In this document: in pieces, positions 46,416 through 57,443 of the stretch
Layout of the letters: each line of letters starts with the position of its first letter
How positions within the stretch are numbered: position 1 is the stretch's first letter
Assembly (NCBI GenBank): GCA_000727475.1
Contig: KL647315.1
Location: 980,051 to 1,044,050, forward strand
DNA from: Sarcocystis neurona
Lineage: Eukaryota; Apicomplexa; Conoidasida; Eucoccidiorida; Sarcocystidae
Length of the DNA stretch: 64,000 bases
Reading direction: 5' to 3'
The notes under the pieces: model-generated
Seen by the model: the letters and a program-made list of their open reading frames with translations, nothing else
What the model was told of the DNA's origin: nothing
Database searches by the model: none
Program-made: the position numbers and the translations under genes

Positions 46416-49400
46416 GTGAGAGAGGCCACGCGGCGCATGACCATTTGAAGAAGCAAACGCGGGCGCAGGGCGGTGGACAGCAAAATGACAGCAGAACTCT
46501 CTGTATTTCTACCTTTCTTGCTCTCTGTCGTTATATCTCTCTGTCGTCAAATCTTTCTAAAGAAAGCCCGCTGTCGACGAAGAGCAAAGATGGAGAGAAA
46601 GAGAAGAAAAAATGAAAGCAGAAAAGCAGAAAGCCAGCGAAGAATGAGGAAGAAAAGAAGAAGAGGAAGAGGATAGGGAAGAAGAAGAAGAATGAAAAGT
46701 GGTAACAGCTGCAGAAGATTGAGCGGCAACAATACAGCACGGCTGCCTGTCGTACAGAGTGCAGGGTCACCACCACACGATATTGTAGCAGCAGGAGAAG
46801 AAAGCTGCAGAGAAGCAGACACCGTTGGGAAGAGAGGAGAAGGAGCAGGAAGCCTCGAGAAGCAGATAGACAGATGCAACAAAGGCAGCAGAGAAATCGG
46901 CGGAGCAGAAGGGGGGCACCAGCAGCACAAACTACAACAGCTGCGCTGTCACCGGAACCCTAGACAAGGCGGTGCAGCAGCAGCAGTCCTTGGGGGGGAT
47001 GAGAGGGGGAAGCTACTTCTGCAGCAAGAGGATTCGCAGAATAAGTGTAGCAATCTAGGCTGCTACGCCAGCAGCAGTTGCAGCGGCAGCGGAGTTGCAG
47101 CTGTTCAGCCACACATTTACAACTGCCAGCGGAAGTACAGCAGCAGCCGACGTATGACTGGAGCAACAGCAGTAGCAAAGCTGGAGCAGTAGAAGCAATG
47201 CCGGAGCAGCAGCTGGAGCAAAGAGGGAGCGGCAGCAGCAACGCTGAAGCAGAGGCAGTGGCAAAGCTGGAGCAGCTGGGAAAGCCATACTAGCAAAGCT
47301 GGAGCAGCAGCAGCAGCAACGCAGGAGCCGCGAGGCAGCAGCAAAACTAGGGCAGTGCGAGCTCGCCGGTAGATCACATGGAGTCGTGACAGTAGCGAAC
47401 GAAGGAGGAGTGCCAGTGGAGCACGCTGGACCACCGGTAGAAGCAGAAGTAGTAGTAGCAGGGAATAAAGGCGCAGGCGGGTCCACAGCAGCTGCAAAAC
47501 CAAACTGTTTTGTAGTTGTCGTACTAGTAGTAATAGTAGCAGCCACGGCAGACGTAAAATTGACAGGGGCAACAACAGGAAGGGCACGAGCAGCAGGGAG
47601 CACCAGGAGCCACGGTGACGTTAGCAACCGCAGGAAAGCGCCAGCAGGAATAGTTCCAGCATACACGCCGCCGCAACAAGAGCAGCAGCACCGGCAGACC
47701 GGATCCCTCAGAAGCAGGAGAGCAGCAACAGCACACGGCGTCTACAGATAGCGCCAGCGTATCCTTCGTCGCTTCATATGCAGACACACTGCAGGAGCAT
47801 GCGTCCGTCCCGCGCTCTCCCATGAACAGAACACTATCTTGTCTCCTACAGCTCCACAGAATTCGGCAGAGACTGCGTCTATCAAACAGGCAGATAGGAC
47901 TACCAGCGTTTTTACATATTGTCCAAGAACAACACAGTAGCGCTCGACAAGGAGCTCTTGACTCAACGTAGATTCCTTTTCTCTAGTGTGTGTGCCCGTT
48001 ACCTATGCGCCGGTAGCTGTAGACACTCTCTCCTCTTCACCGGTGGAGAAGAAGACAGCCGGCCAGTGAGCGGCAGCCGGTGCACTGCAGCCGCGAGAGC
48101 AGAAGCGCGAACACAGCCCATACCAGGCAACGCAGCAGCTGAACACCGCGAGAGGATTTGTATGAGACACGCTGCGCCGGCGAAGCAGAGAGGCACCAAC
48201 TGGACCATCTCGAGACGCAGATCTACGCATATACCTCTTAGGCAGACATAATAGTAGTATGGGCAACGAGCACTAGCCACGCCTACCTGTACATGTGTAT
48301 ACACATGTATATATATCTGTATGTAGGTTGCCTGTAGATGTGTGAGGAACGCAGGGAGTACGGCAAACCGGTGGAACCACCACATACATATGTGTGTAAG
48401 GGGGATAAGTTACAGCCGAGATCTGCTCCGAATATGTCTGCACATATGTATATGTCTTTGTGATTTGAAACAGGAGGTCACGAAGACAGCAGGGGAACAA
48501 CCGCAAGTGCATACGCTCATCCACGTGGGATGTATATATAGGGCGTAGAAGAAACAGATTCCTGGTGTAGAAAAGACGGGCATAAGCGTGAATGTCCAAA
48601 GAGCAGGGGGAGACTAGCCGTAGATAGACGTCAGCAGACTGACTCCGGCTGAGCGCCTGCCAAGGAGCCAAAACGCAGAGACAGGTTTTCTTGTCCAGGA
48701 AGCGGGGGCCTCCGCAGAAGAAGAAGGAAGCTCTCGTGTTTGTCGGTGGCTCACCGTTATTATATTTGACGACGTAGTGACCAAGTCGTAGATTCACAGA
48801 GGCTCGAGTTAAAAATGTCAACTACGTCCGTGTACGTGTTTCCTGTTGCTCCTCTTCCACGTCTCTTCGTATGAGTGGCATGTGTGGGTGTGTCCTCGTG
48901 GGACTGTGTGTGTGAAAGGATCTTTGTGCGCTTCAGCAACTGTTGCTGGCCACAACTGTTCCCCTACCGTCCTCAGCAGCAAGAGCTACGCTGCTTTGCT
49001 TGTGTCCTGTGATTTTGCCCGAATCGCCTCTCTGTGTCGACCCGCCTCACGCCCTGCCCTCAACTATCTCTCTCTCAGCCTCCAGGCGTGTGTAGACTGT
49101 AGACAAGGAAAAGTACTTTTTCTCTTTGCAGTCTTCTCTTCTGCTTTGTGCGTTCCTAGTCATTCTCCCTAGTTGAACCTTGGCGTGTGACACTCACCTG
49201 TGCATCGCCGAATGCCTGATCCTGTATACTTGTGTTCTTTGGGCCTCGTCTACTGGTGTACACAAACGTTTTCATCGGTACTCCACATGTGTGTACGCCG
49301 TCCCTTCCTTCCCGAAGGGTGAAGTGCTCTCCCTGTGCTGTCCGTCGTTGACGCGCCGTCCTTTTTTCCTACCTCCTGCTCGCTGGGTTGCCTCTGTCTT

Positions 49401-49643
49401 TCTCGACTCCTATAATCACGTGCTTTCTTGGCGTTCCAGTTGCATCTGGCCGCCGCACACCAGGCCTCTTCTTGCCGGAAACGACGATTTTCATTTGCTC
49501 TCACTTGTGATTCTTCGTCACACGTCTGCTTCGCTTCCTGTCTGCCAGCCAATTTTTCTGTCCCCCTCCCTGTTCAGCTTCTCATTCTTCTCTGCTGCTG
49601 TTCCCCTCACTTCACCGTTGTGATGCGACGGCTGCGTGCGCAG
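46416..49643 (+). other. Long intron (3.2 kb) with purine and CAG-rich blocks
   Basis: 46540-46710 is nearly pure A/G. 46690-47720 is CAG/GCA-rich on the sense strand, so a 203-codon Ala/Thr/Leu-rich antisense frame (47055-47666) appears, which I treat as compositional. TG/TA sequence at 48290-48450; CT-rich 48830-49640 before the acceptor. No exon accepted. Confidence 0.55.
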
Positions 49644-49679
49644 GTGGCGAAGGAGTATCAAGAGGAAGACTCAGGTCAA
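49644..49679 (+). CDS. Giant gene, micro-exon (12 codons)
   Basis: Acceptor TGCGCAG ends at 49643 and a consensus donor GTAAGT starts at 49680. The 36-nt exon is phase 0 and encodes VAKEYQEEDSGQ, an acidic linker leading to the exon at 50603. Confidence 0.6.
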
Positions 49680-50288
49680 GTAAGTCGCCGCTGGCGCTCT
49701 AGTGTAGTGACAGAGATTCTTAAGCCACTCCTGACGTATCAGTGCACAAAGACAACTAGACAGCAATAATGACGGAGGGAACACGAGGAGAAATAGCTCG
49801 ACACTTTTTAGCGTGTCCTTTGGGTCTGTGTAGGACGAGAGTGTGACGACGTTGTCCAGCAGGCAGAGAAAAGTACAGGAGTACGCGAGCATGTGCAGAT
49901 CATCACATTTTGCAGGTAAAGAAAAGTGGAAATGAATTGCCCAGACCGTCGTACAAGTCACGAAAAACTAATAGTGTTACTAGGTTTTCTGGGGTAAAGG
50001 TGTATGGAGTAATATAGAGAGGCAGAGAAACACGGAGAGAAAGAGAAGAGACGCTTTTACTTTCATTGCATGCGAGCAAGATGTGGCCTTCGCCTCAGGC
50101 CGTCGGGTAATTACTTTTCGCCTCTGTCAACACCGAGGGGCCACCGCGTTCAAAAACTGAAGGCGACGTTACACGTGACCCGCACGGGGACAGTACCTCC
50201 CCTTTTAATACATGTGTGTGTATATATAAACATATATGTGTATCAGTTACGCCGGGGGAAACAGTCAGTTCACGTTGCTGTATCCACC

Positions 50289-50319
<31 letters not shown>

Positions 50320-50602
50320 GGTAGACCTAACCTTTACAAAAGCGGGTGGAACATTTAGCTCTTCAAAGGCGACTCGAAATTTGCATTTTTTCCGGTTGGT
50401 GTAGGATCCATGCGAGTGCAATTGTGTGTGTAAGTATGCGAATAAGCAGGCACGTCTAGGGGCTTGCGCACGTGCATGCAGACACTCACATCCAGAATTG
50501 TCCACGCAGACATTTGCACCCACGCGCACGTAGAGCACGTGTACACTCGCGTGTGCGAGTCCGCTAGGCTTACAGTCTCAACGACTGTACCAGCACTCCT
50601 AG
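49680..50602 (+). other. Intron
   Basis: Mixed composition with a TA run at 50300-50322. No exon seen. Confidence 0.6.
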
Positions 50603-50728
50603 AGGAAGCCGAATACCCCCGCTATGCGTCGAGGGACCTTCAAGATTGATAAGCTGCTCGCACGTGCTGAAAATTCCTACGAAGAAGACGTGTGGTGGTG
50701 CGCAGAGGGCTACATGCGGCACACGTAC
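50603..50728 (+). CDS. Giant gene, small exon (42 codons)
   Basis: Acceptor ACTCCTAG ends at 50602. Two overlapping donors follow: GTACGT at 50725 and GTGCGT at 50729; only the second keeps phase 0. The product: RGTFKIDKLLARAENS, YEEDVWWCAEGYMRHTY. The acidic-aromatic core with two Trp is distinctive and not repeat-like. Confidence 0.65.
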
Positions 50729-51075
50729 GTGCGTATCCGAACCCACTCGTGTACACGTGCGTCTGCAGTCTCTCTACATACTGACGCATACAGCTCCCCT
50801 CGTAAGTCCATGTGTGCGCTAATACGATCGCAACACAGTTTCGCATGCGTGCATATTAGCACAGCAACGCGGCTGTACATATATACACAAACGTGTGGAC
50901 ACATGGATCTTTGAGTATGCGATTTAGAAGTACAAACACACACTCGAACACACGCGTACACACATATTCGCACTTTAGGAGCTACACTTGTTCGTGTCTG
51001 CAGAAGTGTACGCCCACGCCTTCGTACGCGAAGACGGCGGCTGCTTTTCCCTCCACGACTTGGTTCTGCGTGCAG
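50729..51075 (+). other. Intron
   Basis: TG/CA-rich sequence; nothing else seen. Confidence 0.6.
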
Positions 51076-51771
51076 GCATCATCTGCAAAGACAGACACCG
51101 AAGAGACGCGGTCGGAGACGTCTTCTACAGCACAGTCCGCGGAAAAATCCGAATCTGAGGGCTCGCAGAAGGACACGGCTACGGCTGTCTCGACTCCTGC
51201 CCCTGCTGTCTCGACTCCTGCCCCTTCTGCAGCGCCTCAAGGTGACGCCAGTACAACGCCTGCCGCGTCTCCACCCGGTACTACGCCGCCTAGTCCTGCT
51301 TCACCAGAGGAAGGGCCACCTCCCGCCCCTGCGCCTCGTGCTGCACCTCGTGCCGCTGCTGGCGAGAAGAAAGCAAGGCCCGTGCCAGCACCTCGCCGCA
51401 CCCCTCCTTCGGGTGAGAAGAAGACAAAGCCGCCTCTGGAGTCCCCTTCCGGGGCTGCTGCTGAGGAGAAGCCACCTTCTGCTGCCGAGTCGAAATCGTC
51501 TGTCCCGTCTACGCCAGGGGCGGCCACTGCGGAGAACCTGGTGCCGAAGACCGGCGGTGAGGCTGCAGCCTCAAAAGCACAGCAGCCTGTCGCGCCTTCC
51601 CCAGGCGCTGCCAAGGCGTCTGCGGGGACAGCTGCGAAGCCCCCAAAGAAGTCGAAGCCTCCTCGCGCTCGCCCGGCTGCTGCAGAACAGCCAAAAAAAG
51701 CAGTGGTGGTGGGGCTTGCTAGATACACCCCGCAACCGTTGAGGCCCACAGAACGCAGCGGCTTTCGTTTG
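51076..51771 (+). CDS. Giant gene, Pro/Ala/Ser/Lys-rich linker exon (232 codons)
   Basis: Acceptor TGCGTGCAG ends at 51075 and donor GTACGT starts at 51772; phase 0-0. The first 45 residues are Ser/Thr/Glu-rich; the body repeats STPAPAV, PAPRAAPRAAAG and GEKKxxPP motifs, with many PxxP; the end is basic. This predicts a long disordered, proteolysis- and glycosylation-prone linker unlike any module exon. It separates the main module series from the exons at 52805 onward. Confidence 0.85.
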
Positions 51772-51850
51772 GTACGTGCTATTTCACCGATCCACGTGTC
51801 GCTATTGGTGTCGACGGTGTCACTTCGACTGCAGCTGCTATTTTCTGCAG

Positions 51851-51943
51851 GGAGGGAAGGAAATTCTCAGAAAGACGCTCGCTGCAGCTGCTGCTTCTAA
51901 CATTTCTCTGCTCGCGGCTGTGCCTGTCGGGCCGAAGCGAGTC
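51851..51943 (+). CDS. Giant gene, small exon (31 codons)
   Basis: Acceptor TATTTTCTGCAG ends at 51850, only 79 bp after the previous donor. Donor GTAGGC at 51944 keeps phase 0; without it the frame ends at TAG 51995. The product: GGKEILRKTLAAAAASN, ISLLAAVPVGPKRV. Ending the protein here is the alternative. Confidence 0.6.
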
Positions 51944-52804
51944 GTAGGCCTCTCTTTTTCTGCTTGTACTGGGGTTATCTTTTCCGGAGGCTTGTAGCCT
52001 CTCTGCATCTATGTCTGTGTGCGTCTGTGTCTCTATACTTTCTCAACTTCATTGTCGTCAGCGTATGCAGTCCTGAGTTCGTCTACGCATTTCTCCTTTT
52101 TCCTTGTGGTGTGTGGGTGTACGTGTATTTGTGTATACAATGTGCTGGAGGATAAATTTTCGGGAAAGCGCATTTTGAGGAAACACGTCCGTGCATTTCC
52201 ATCCGTAGCTTCTTCGAAGACCCCTTCAAGGCACTTTGTTCACTAAAATTACAATACCACGAGCAACAAGGCAGTTCAGTCCATCACAAGAAACGCTTAA
52301 AGGCATTGTAGTGCACACACACTGCAGTGCATTATTTAGTGCTACGTGCTCCCAACGCGTATCTGATATTGAGAGTAAGCAGGGATCTGGCTCATAGCCT
52401 TCTGCAAGGAAGGGTACACTTTGCTTCGCATGTGAGAAGCGATGCATTTTCGTAGTTTTTCCTGAGGTCCTCGCGTGATCTGACGATTTTCTTAGCACGT
52501 AGTCCAAAGAACCTCCGAAAGGTGACGCCTGCCGATTGTTAAGGATATATGGATCTCGCGCTATCTCGTGCAGAGCTGCGTCTCGTAAGGGAGACACCGC
52601 GTTGCCCCTGCCCGCGCTTGTAGGTTGTCACTGCCTAGTCTCGTTTGTGCACGCGTGTTGGGAGGATGAAGGAAGCGGGAATGGTCTTTTTGTTTGGTGC
52701 CGCGTGCACCCCGTTAGTGCGAGCACCACGTCCTTGTACAGAGAAGCCGGGACGAGAAGGCCACGTATGCGTCTGCTTGTGCAAACGACTCTTCATTTTT
52801 TCAG
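51944..52804 (+). other. Intron
   Basis: Lower in simple repeats than the introns to the left. An antisense frame over 52226-52597 has no recognisable domain. Ends in CATTTTTTCAG. Confidence 0.55.
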
Positions 52805-53119
52805 AAGGACACTCACGAATTGTTCTTGGAACTGGGCACGTCAAGAGCTCGGCAAAAGTTCGGCGACTCCGTGGGAGACGTCCCACTCCTAAAAATGGTC
52901 GTGAAGGAAGGGCTGGATGCTTTAGTTCCTGCACCGACGGAGTGGCACCGCTGCTTCTGGGGAGTGATATCGGCTGAGAACACTTATTGTATGCCAAAAC
53001 TGGAGTTTTCTTATCAATACTGGATCGCCAGGCGCTTTGCAGAGGTCTACATACCAGTCGGATTCAACTGCCTTCTCATCAAGAAAGTCAGGAATTTACA
53101 GCCCCTCCGAGACCCCAAG
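52805..53119 (+). CDS. Giant gene, module exon (105 codons)
   Basis: Acceptor ATTTTTTCAG ends at 52804 and donor GTAAAA starts at 53120; phase 0-0. The product: DTHELFLELGTSRARQKFG, VPLLKMVVKEGLDALV, WHRCFWGVISAENTYC, LEFSYQYWIARRFAEVYIPVG, FNCLLIKKVRN. It is richer in Cys, Trp and Tyr than the earlier modules and codon use is less GC-biased. Confidence 0.87.
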
Positions 53120-54083
53120 GTAAAAGATGTGGATGACGCTTGCGCAGCTACACAGACAACGCAACTGCACGTACATAAAGAGGAACCACTTGTTTGAAGA
53201 GAACACGGGCATCTGCTGCTTCTGTCTGTTGAAGACGTGGTGCTGACACACGGAGGTGTATGGTGTCTTACGAGGTAACACGCGGTGGAAGAGAGAGACA
53301 GACATGAAGAGATGTATGCTTCTCAAAACCAAGCCGACATATCTCATGTGCGCCTTCGGATTTCTAATTAACACTTGTATTAGTGGAGGGAATTTGTGGC
53401 CAGCTTACGTGTGTACAACTGGTTGGATTCTATGGAGGTGCGTGTGTGTAGAAGGAGAGACCGCTGTGGCGCACGTGTGCAGTCGGGTTCGGCTCTTACG
53501 GAAGAATTGAGATACTCGGGGACGCGTGCAGATTGGCGTAGGCGCAAAAACACAGTTCTGTCTACGGAAACGTATGCGTGAGGGACTATTTAAGTAGAAC
53601 GACAATGCGTCCGTGTCCCCGCAGCGGTTGTAACAAGCGGGAAGGATAGCTGAGTGTGGTGAGGCAAGCAGGTAAACAGAGATACACGTGGGAGTACAGA
53701 GCAGCTTGTGTGTACTTGTAAGGCTGGGTGTGTTTTGATGCTAGTGTGTACCTGCATCGTCCCGTGGTGTGTTAGAAGTCAAAGATACGTATCGCGCGTC
53801 TCCGACTCGTTAGTGATGGCCTCGCTCCTGCTGGTTTACCTTAGTGATCTTCCTTGTCCATCGCTGCCTTTTTATCAGATGATAGGCCACGCGCATCCAG
53901 CCTGCGCAAGACCTGCGGCTTGTCCTTATTGGTTACTTCCCTTTCGTGTGCACATTTGTACTCGCATATATATGCGTGTATATCTTTTTGAATAGCATCC
54001 TATTCGTGCACATTTATATATATATGTATCTGTATAGTGGATGCGTCTGGTGTGCTTTGTGTGTACGTGTGTCTCCTCCCCAG
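53120..54083 (+). other. Intron
   Basis: Few simple repeats; a TA run at 54016-54030; pyrimidine-rich before the acceptor CTCCTCCCCAG. No exon seen. Confidence 0.6.
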
Positions 54084-54242
54084 TTCTTTCCACTGCCTTT
54101 TTTTTACCACGAGGCAGTGCTCGAAGTGCAGGTGGTGGGGGAGCGAGAGCCGCTGGTGTTTTTCGAAGAAGAAGTGCCGCCAGAACTCATGGCAGAGCCT
54201 GTTTCTTCGTTGCTCGAGCAGCAAGGCTTCGACGTTTCTACG
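54084..54242 (+). CDS. Giant gene, half-module exon (53 codons)
   Basis: Acceptor CTCCCCAG ends at 54083. Donor GTAATA at 54243 keeps phase 0; a stronger GTAAGT at 54301 would extend the exon by 58 nt in another phase. The product: EAVLEVQVVGEREPLVFF, VPPELMAEPVSSLLEQQGFD. The strand-turn-strand-helix order matches half a module. Confidence 0.78.
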
Positions 54243-55420
54243 GTAATAGAGGCGTGGCGGTGTCCCGTAATCAGCATTGACCTTACCCACGCATGCCCAC
54301 GTAAGTATGCTGCGACTTTAACTGAGGACTCGCTGCGAAGCACAGCGATAATGCCCGCTTTGCTCAGGGCGAGTTTTCCCCGCCGTCGCCCCACCAGCTT
54401 TCTCCAGGTCATCAGGCATCGACGCTTACCGATGACAAAGCGTCAGCCTTCCTCGTAGCCCACTTAGGGGCTACCCGTTGCCAGCAGACACACAGGTCTC
54501 CGCTCCATCCTCGATGTTGTCCTGCTTCGTGAGATGGGTGCCGAATGAGTTACAAAAAACTCTGTTCGCTAGTCTTTCTTCGGCATCTGCTTAGTACAAA
54601 CGGGAGAAAAGTCTCTTTACTGCTAAATTTTGGTATAGCCACTCCATTTGCGCGCAGCAGCATGTACACACGTCAAGCAAACTGACTACACATGTATGTG
54701 TAGGCGCACAGGAATCCACGTATGCATACAAATGTATATATATGGGTAAGGACAAGGTCTACGTGAATGTGTATTGCGCGCAGGCAAATATGGATCCGCA
54801 CGAGTGTAAGTAATGTGCTATAAACTGAAAAGGGGAAAGGCGTGTACTTTGACCTTTATGCGTTTTGGTCACGGACGTTGTTCCGTCGAAATTGCATGCG
54901 TGGGCGTCTAAAGTGTGGGAGGACGTATTTGTAACTGTGGCTTCCACCTGCTCGGCAGACACAAATGCGTTTCATGTAATCAGGCTGCCCTAGAGAGCGC
55001 CAACGTAAAATTTTGAATGACCACCTGGCTTCCGTGAGCAGACTGGTATTATCTGGTGACTGCGCTTTACGACCAAAAGCGTATACGCCAGCATGTGTCT
55101 CTACAGTTGTACGTGTATGGGTATACCGTGTACAGGTCTGCATTAATATACCAATAAAGTCCCTACGGGGGTCAGGTGGAAGAGATAGGAGTATACTCGA
55201 TGTTTTGACACAGAAAGGCTGGCACGGAAATTGCAGTTCCAGATAGGCGCCGGCCAGCAGCAGTACAAACTTCCGTCACATTGCGGAGCGTAAACTGAAG
55301 AGCGCCTCCGTTAGGCGCGCTTATTCGGAAAGCCCCCTTCATCGAGGTGAATAACGAGAGGGCCTTTGACAAGCCCCTGTGTAACTAAAATACCGGTGCC
55401 TGCCTTTTTTTGTCTTATAG
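54243..55420 (+). other. Intron
   Basis: If the GTAAGT at 54301 is used, an acceptor at 54407 (TTTCTCCAG) could lead to a terminal exon with a stop near 54458 or 54531, a possible alternative 3' end. Otherwise no exon is seen. Pyrimidine-rich 55402-55420. Confidence 0.45.
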
Positions 55421-55498
55421 TCCCCGGTACTACAGGGTGCCACGATCAACCGAGAGCGGCAGGTGCTTACGGCGTGTTTCTTCAGCATCGATATATAT
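55421..55498 (+). CDS. Giant gene, small exon (26 codons)
   Basis: Acceptor TTTTTTTGTCTTATAG ends at 55420 and donor GTATAT starts at 55499; phase 0-0. The product: SPVLQGATINRERQVLTACFF then SIDIY, a strand-like segment. Its length equals that of the 26-codon exon at 16548. Confidence 0.6.
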
Positions 55499-55686
55499 GT
55501 ATATTTGTGTACACGTATAGGGTAAAACGGCGGGAAACGTTCGCTTCTGCCTGCGTGTAGGAGTTAACTTTTTATTTAGGAGCACTGCCATGTCGATACA
55601 AAGACATCTGCGTAAGTGTACGTGCGGCTCTGTGTGGATTTAGCACGTCTACATCAGACCTACACGTGCATCTATCTGGTTGCGAG

Positions 55687-55845
55687 TTAACACATCTCTA
55701 CGGGTGGTACCCCTCCACCCGCTACTTATGGGTAGAAAAGGTCATGTTCAAGTCCTACGTGTCGAGTCACTTTACGGTGCGTCCCCGTGTTCATCTTGCA
55801 CCTGCAGATGCCCATGTTGGCGCACGTATTCACGTACTTGTACAG
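55687..55845 (+). CDS. Giant gene, small exon (53 codons)
   Basis: Acceptor TTGCGAG ends at 55686 (weak) and donor GTAGGT starts at 55846 (strong); phase 0-0. The product: HLYGWYPSTRYLWVEKVMF, then HFTVRPRVHLAPADAHV and ARIHVLVQ. The end strand resembles module ends; the weak acceptor leaves the start uncertain. Confidence 0.6.
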
Positions 55846-56965
55846 GTAGGTATGTGCACCTTTGCACAAAGTTGGCTTTTTTAGTGACTATGGCGCAAGT
55901 GAGAAATTATCGGAGAGTGAAGGGAAATGATGCTCTCTGTAAGAGACTCAAACAGCAAAGGCACTATTAGGTACACATTTCCACATTTTCGGCACAGCTT
56001 AAACATCTTTACAATAGAAGGGGGAAGTAGCAGGTGCCTGCGCGGGCTTAACGTTTCATTCGTTCCCCGTGTATTCATACTCGTGCACGCCCATCGAGGC
56101 ATGCAACGTGAGGTTTCGCACAACTGGGGACCCGTAATTTCTTGTGCCACGGAAGGGCGGACGAGAGACGTACGCGTCTAAACAGAGAGCGTTTCCAATC
56201 GTTGAAAGTCAGAGGATGAGCACAGAGTGCGATCAAAACTGGACACATGCATGCAGCTGCCATAGACAATAGTGTATTGGGATGTCTGTCTACGGCACAT
56301 AACACACCTCCATGGTATACTCAATTCAGACGCACACCTCATCGCGCACCTGAAGTCCCGGGAAGTAGGCCACGGAAGCTCCTGCCGCGATCAACTCCGT
56401 CTCTCCCTCCGCCCGGAAAATTCAATAAAGAGTACCAACACACTTACATCGTCTGCAGATATCGTGCTACACTGGCCACGAAGTATTACGGTGGACAAGC
56501 CGATTGCGTGACATACGCCCACAACAGAAAAGACGACACCTGAGCAGGCGATCCTTCGAGTTCGTGGTCGTCCATGGAGAACTGCCTACGTGCTTCCAAC
56601 CACTCGGATGAGCAACAGGCAGTAGGTGCAGAGGACACCAGTGTGCGAACCCGCTGAGTCAGATGTGTCGTTTTAAAGGAAAGGAGTTTTGTAAGGAGAA
56701 AACGTGAATTTTGCCATTTCTTGTGAAGCTGAAAGGACCAGGCGCATTCGGAAGGGACGCGCCTCGTCTTCCCACAACCTGAAAAGGACTTGTGTATCTA
56801 CAAACGACCCAGCTTTTACATCTATTCTCACGTTCCCTTCGTGCGCCAATGGCTACGCTGTGATGCGGAGAGATTTGGAAGGCGCAACTGTTAGTAGCCT
56901 GTGCTATAGGGGGTCTCACACTGCCAAAGCGGCTGACCACGACCACCCCCATAGGAGCATTTCAG
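55846..56965 (+). other. Intron region with unresolved coding candidates
   Basis: A phase-0 frame opens at 56459 after GTCTGCAG (WTSRLRDIRPQQ, SFEFVVVHGELPTC) but has no clear donor before its stop near 56609. Another open frame at 56704-56986 contains TFPSCANGYAVMRRD and two further Cys. At least one is probably an exon, but I cannot choose borders. Confidence 0.4.
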
Positions 56966-57232
56966 ACGGGAAGAATCTGGGGTTGTGAGCTGTTGGTTTT
57001 GTTGTACTGCGTCACCCGCACCTGCTATTCGTCCCGCACACAGCTTGCGTATTCTGTGTGCAATTGCATTGTGGCACACTATCAAAAAACCGAGCTCACC
57101 AGAGAACTGGGACAATGGACGCTGTTCGCCTGGCCTACAGTGGAGGACGCAACAATCGTAACGCTACATATTTGCCCGCACCGCCACAGTAGCACCTGCA
57201 GTGTGTGGGGGTCTGCGATGACGGCTGCACAG
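56966..57232 (+). CDS. Giant gene, Cys-rich exon (89 codons)
   Basis: Acceptor GCATTTCAG ends at 56965 and donor GTACAT starts at 57233; phase 0-0. The product has about nine cysteines: RIWGCELLVLLYCVTRTCYSS, AYSVCNCIVAHY, GQWTLFAWPTVEDATIVTLHIC. This differs from the Cys-poor modules upstream and suggests an extracellular, disulphide-bonded C-terminal domain, or a separate downstream gene. Confidence 0.6.
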
Positions 57233-57443
57233 GTACATATACGTATGTATACTATATACGTATGCTCTCTGAGATATACAATCATGCACACTCAGATGTT
57301 ATGAAGACAGGCTTCGCTGGCGATGAGGTTTAGGCCCCACAACGCTGAGGCATAGCAGTTACAAGGAACCTAGAGAGAGGCGTTGTATTCTTGTGAAAAA
57401 CCTGTGGGCGACCCTAGGCCAATGCCTGGAGACTTTTGACAAG

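Noticed and set aside
52226..52597. - strand frame of 123 codons, considered as organelle-derived or transposon DNA
   Set aside because: No recognisable reverse transcriptase, integrase or mitochondrial gene motif; it lies in an intron of the giant gene.
54408..54458. Terminal exon ending the giant gene at 54458
   Set aside because: A good acceptor exists, but exons with matching phase and splice sites continue to 57614, so I keep this only as an alternative 3' end.
56659..56952. A - strand frame with an NGKIHV-like motif suggesting another fasciclin copy
   Set aside because: Only six residues match and no other FAS1 box is present; it overlaps possible + strand exons.
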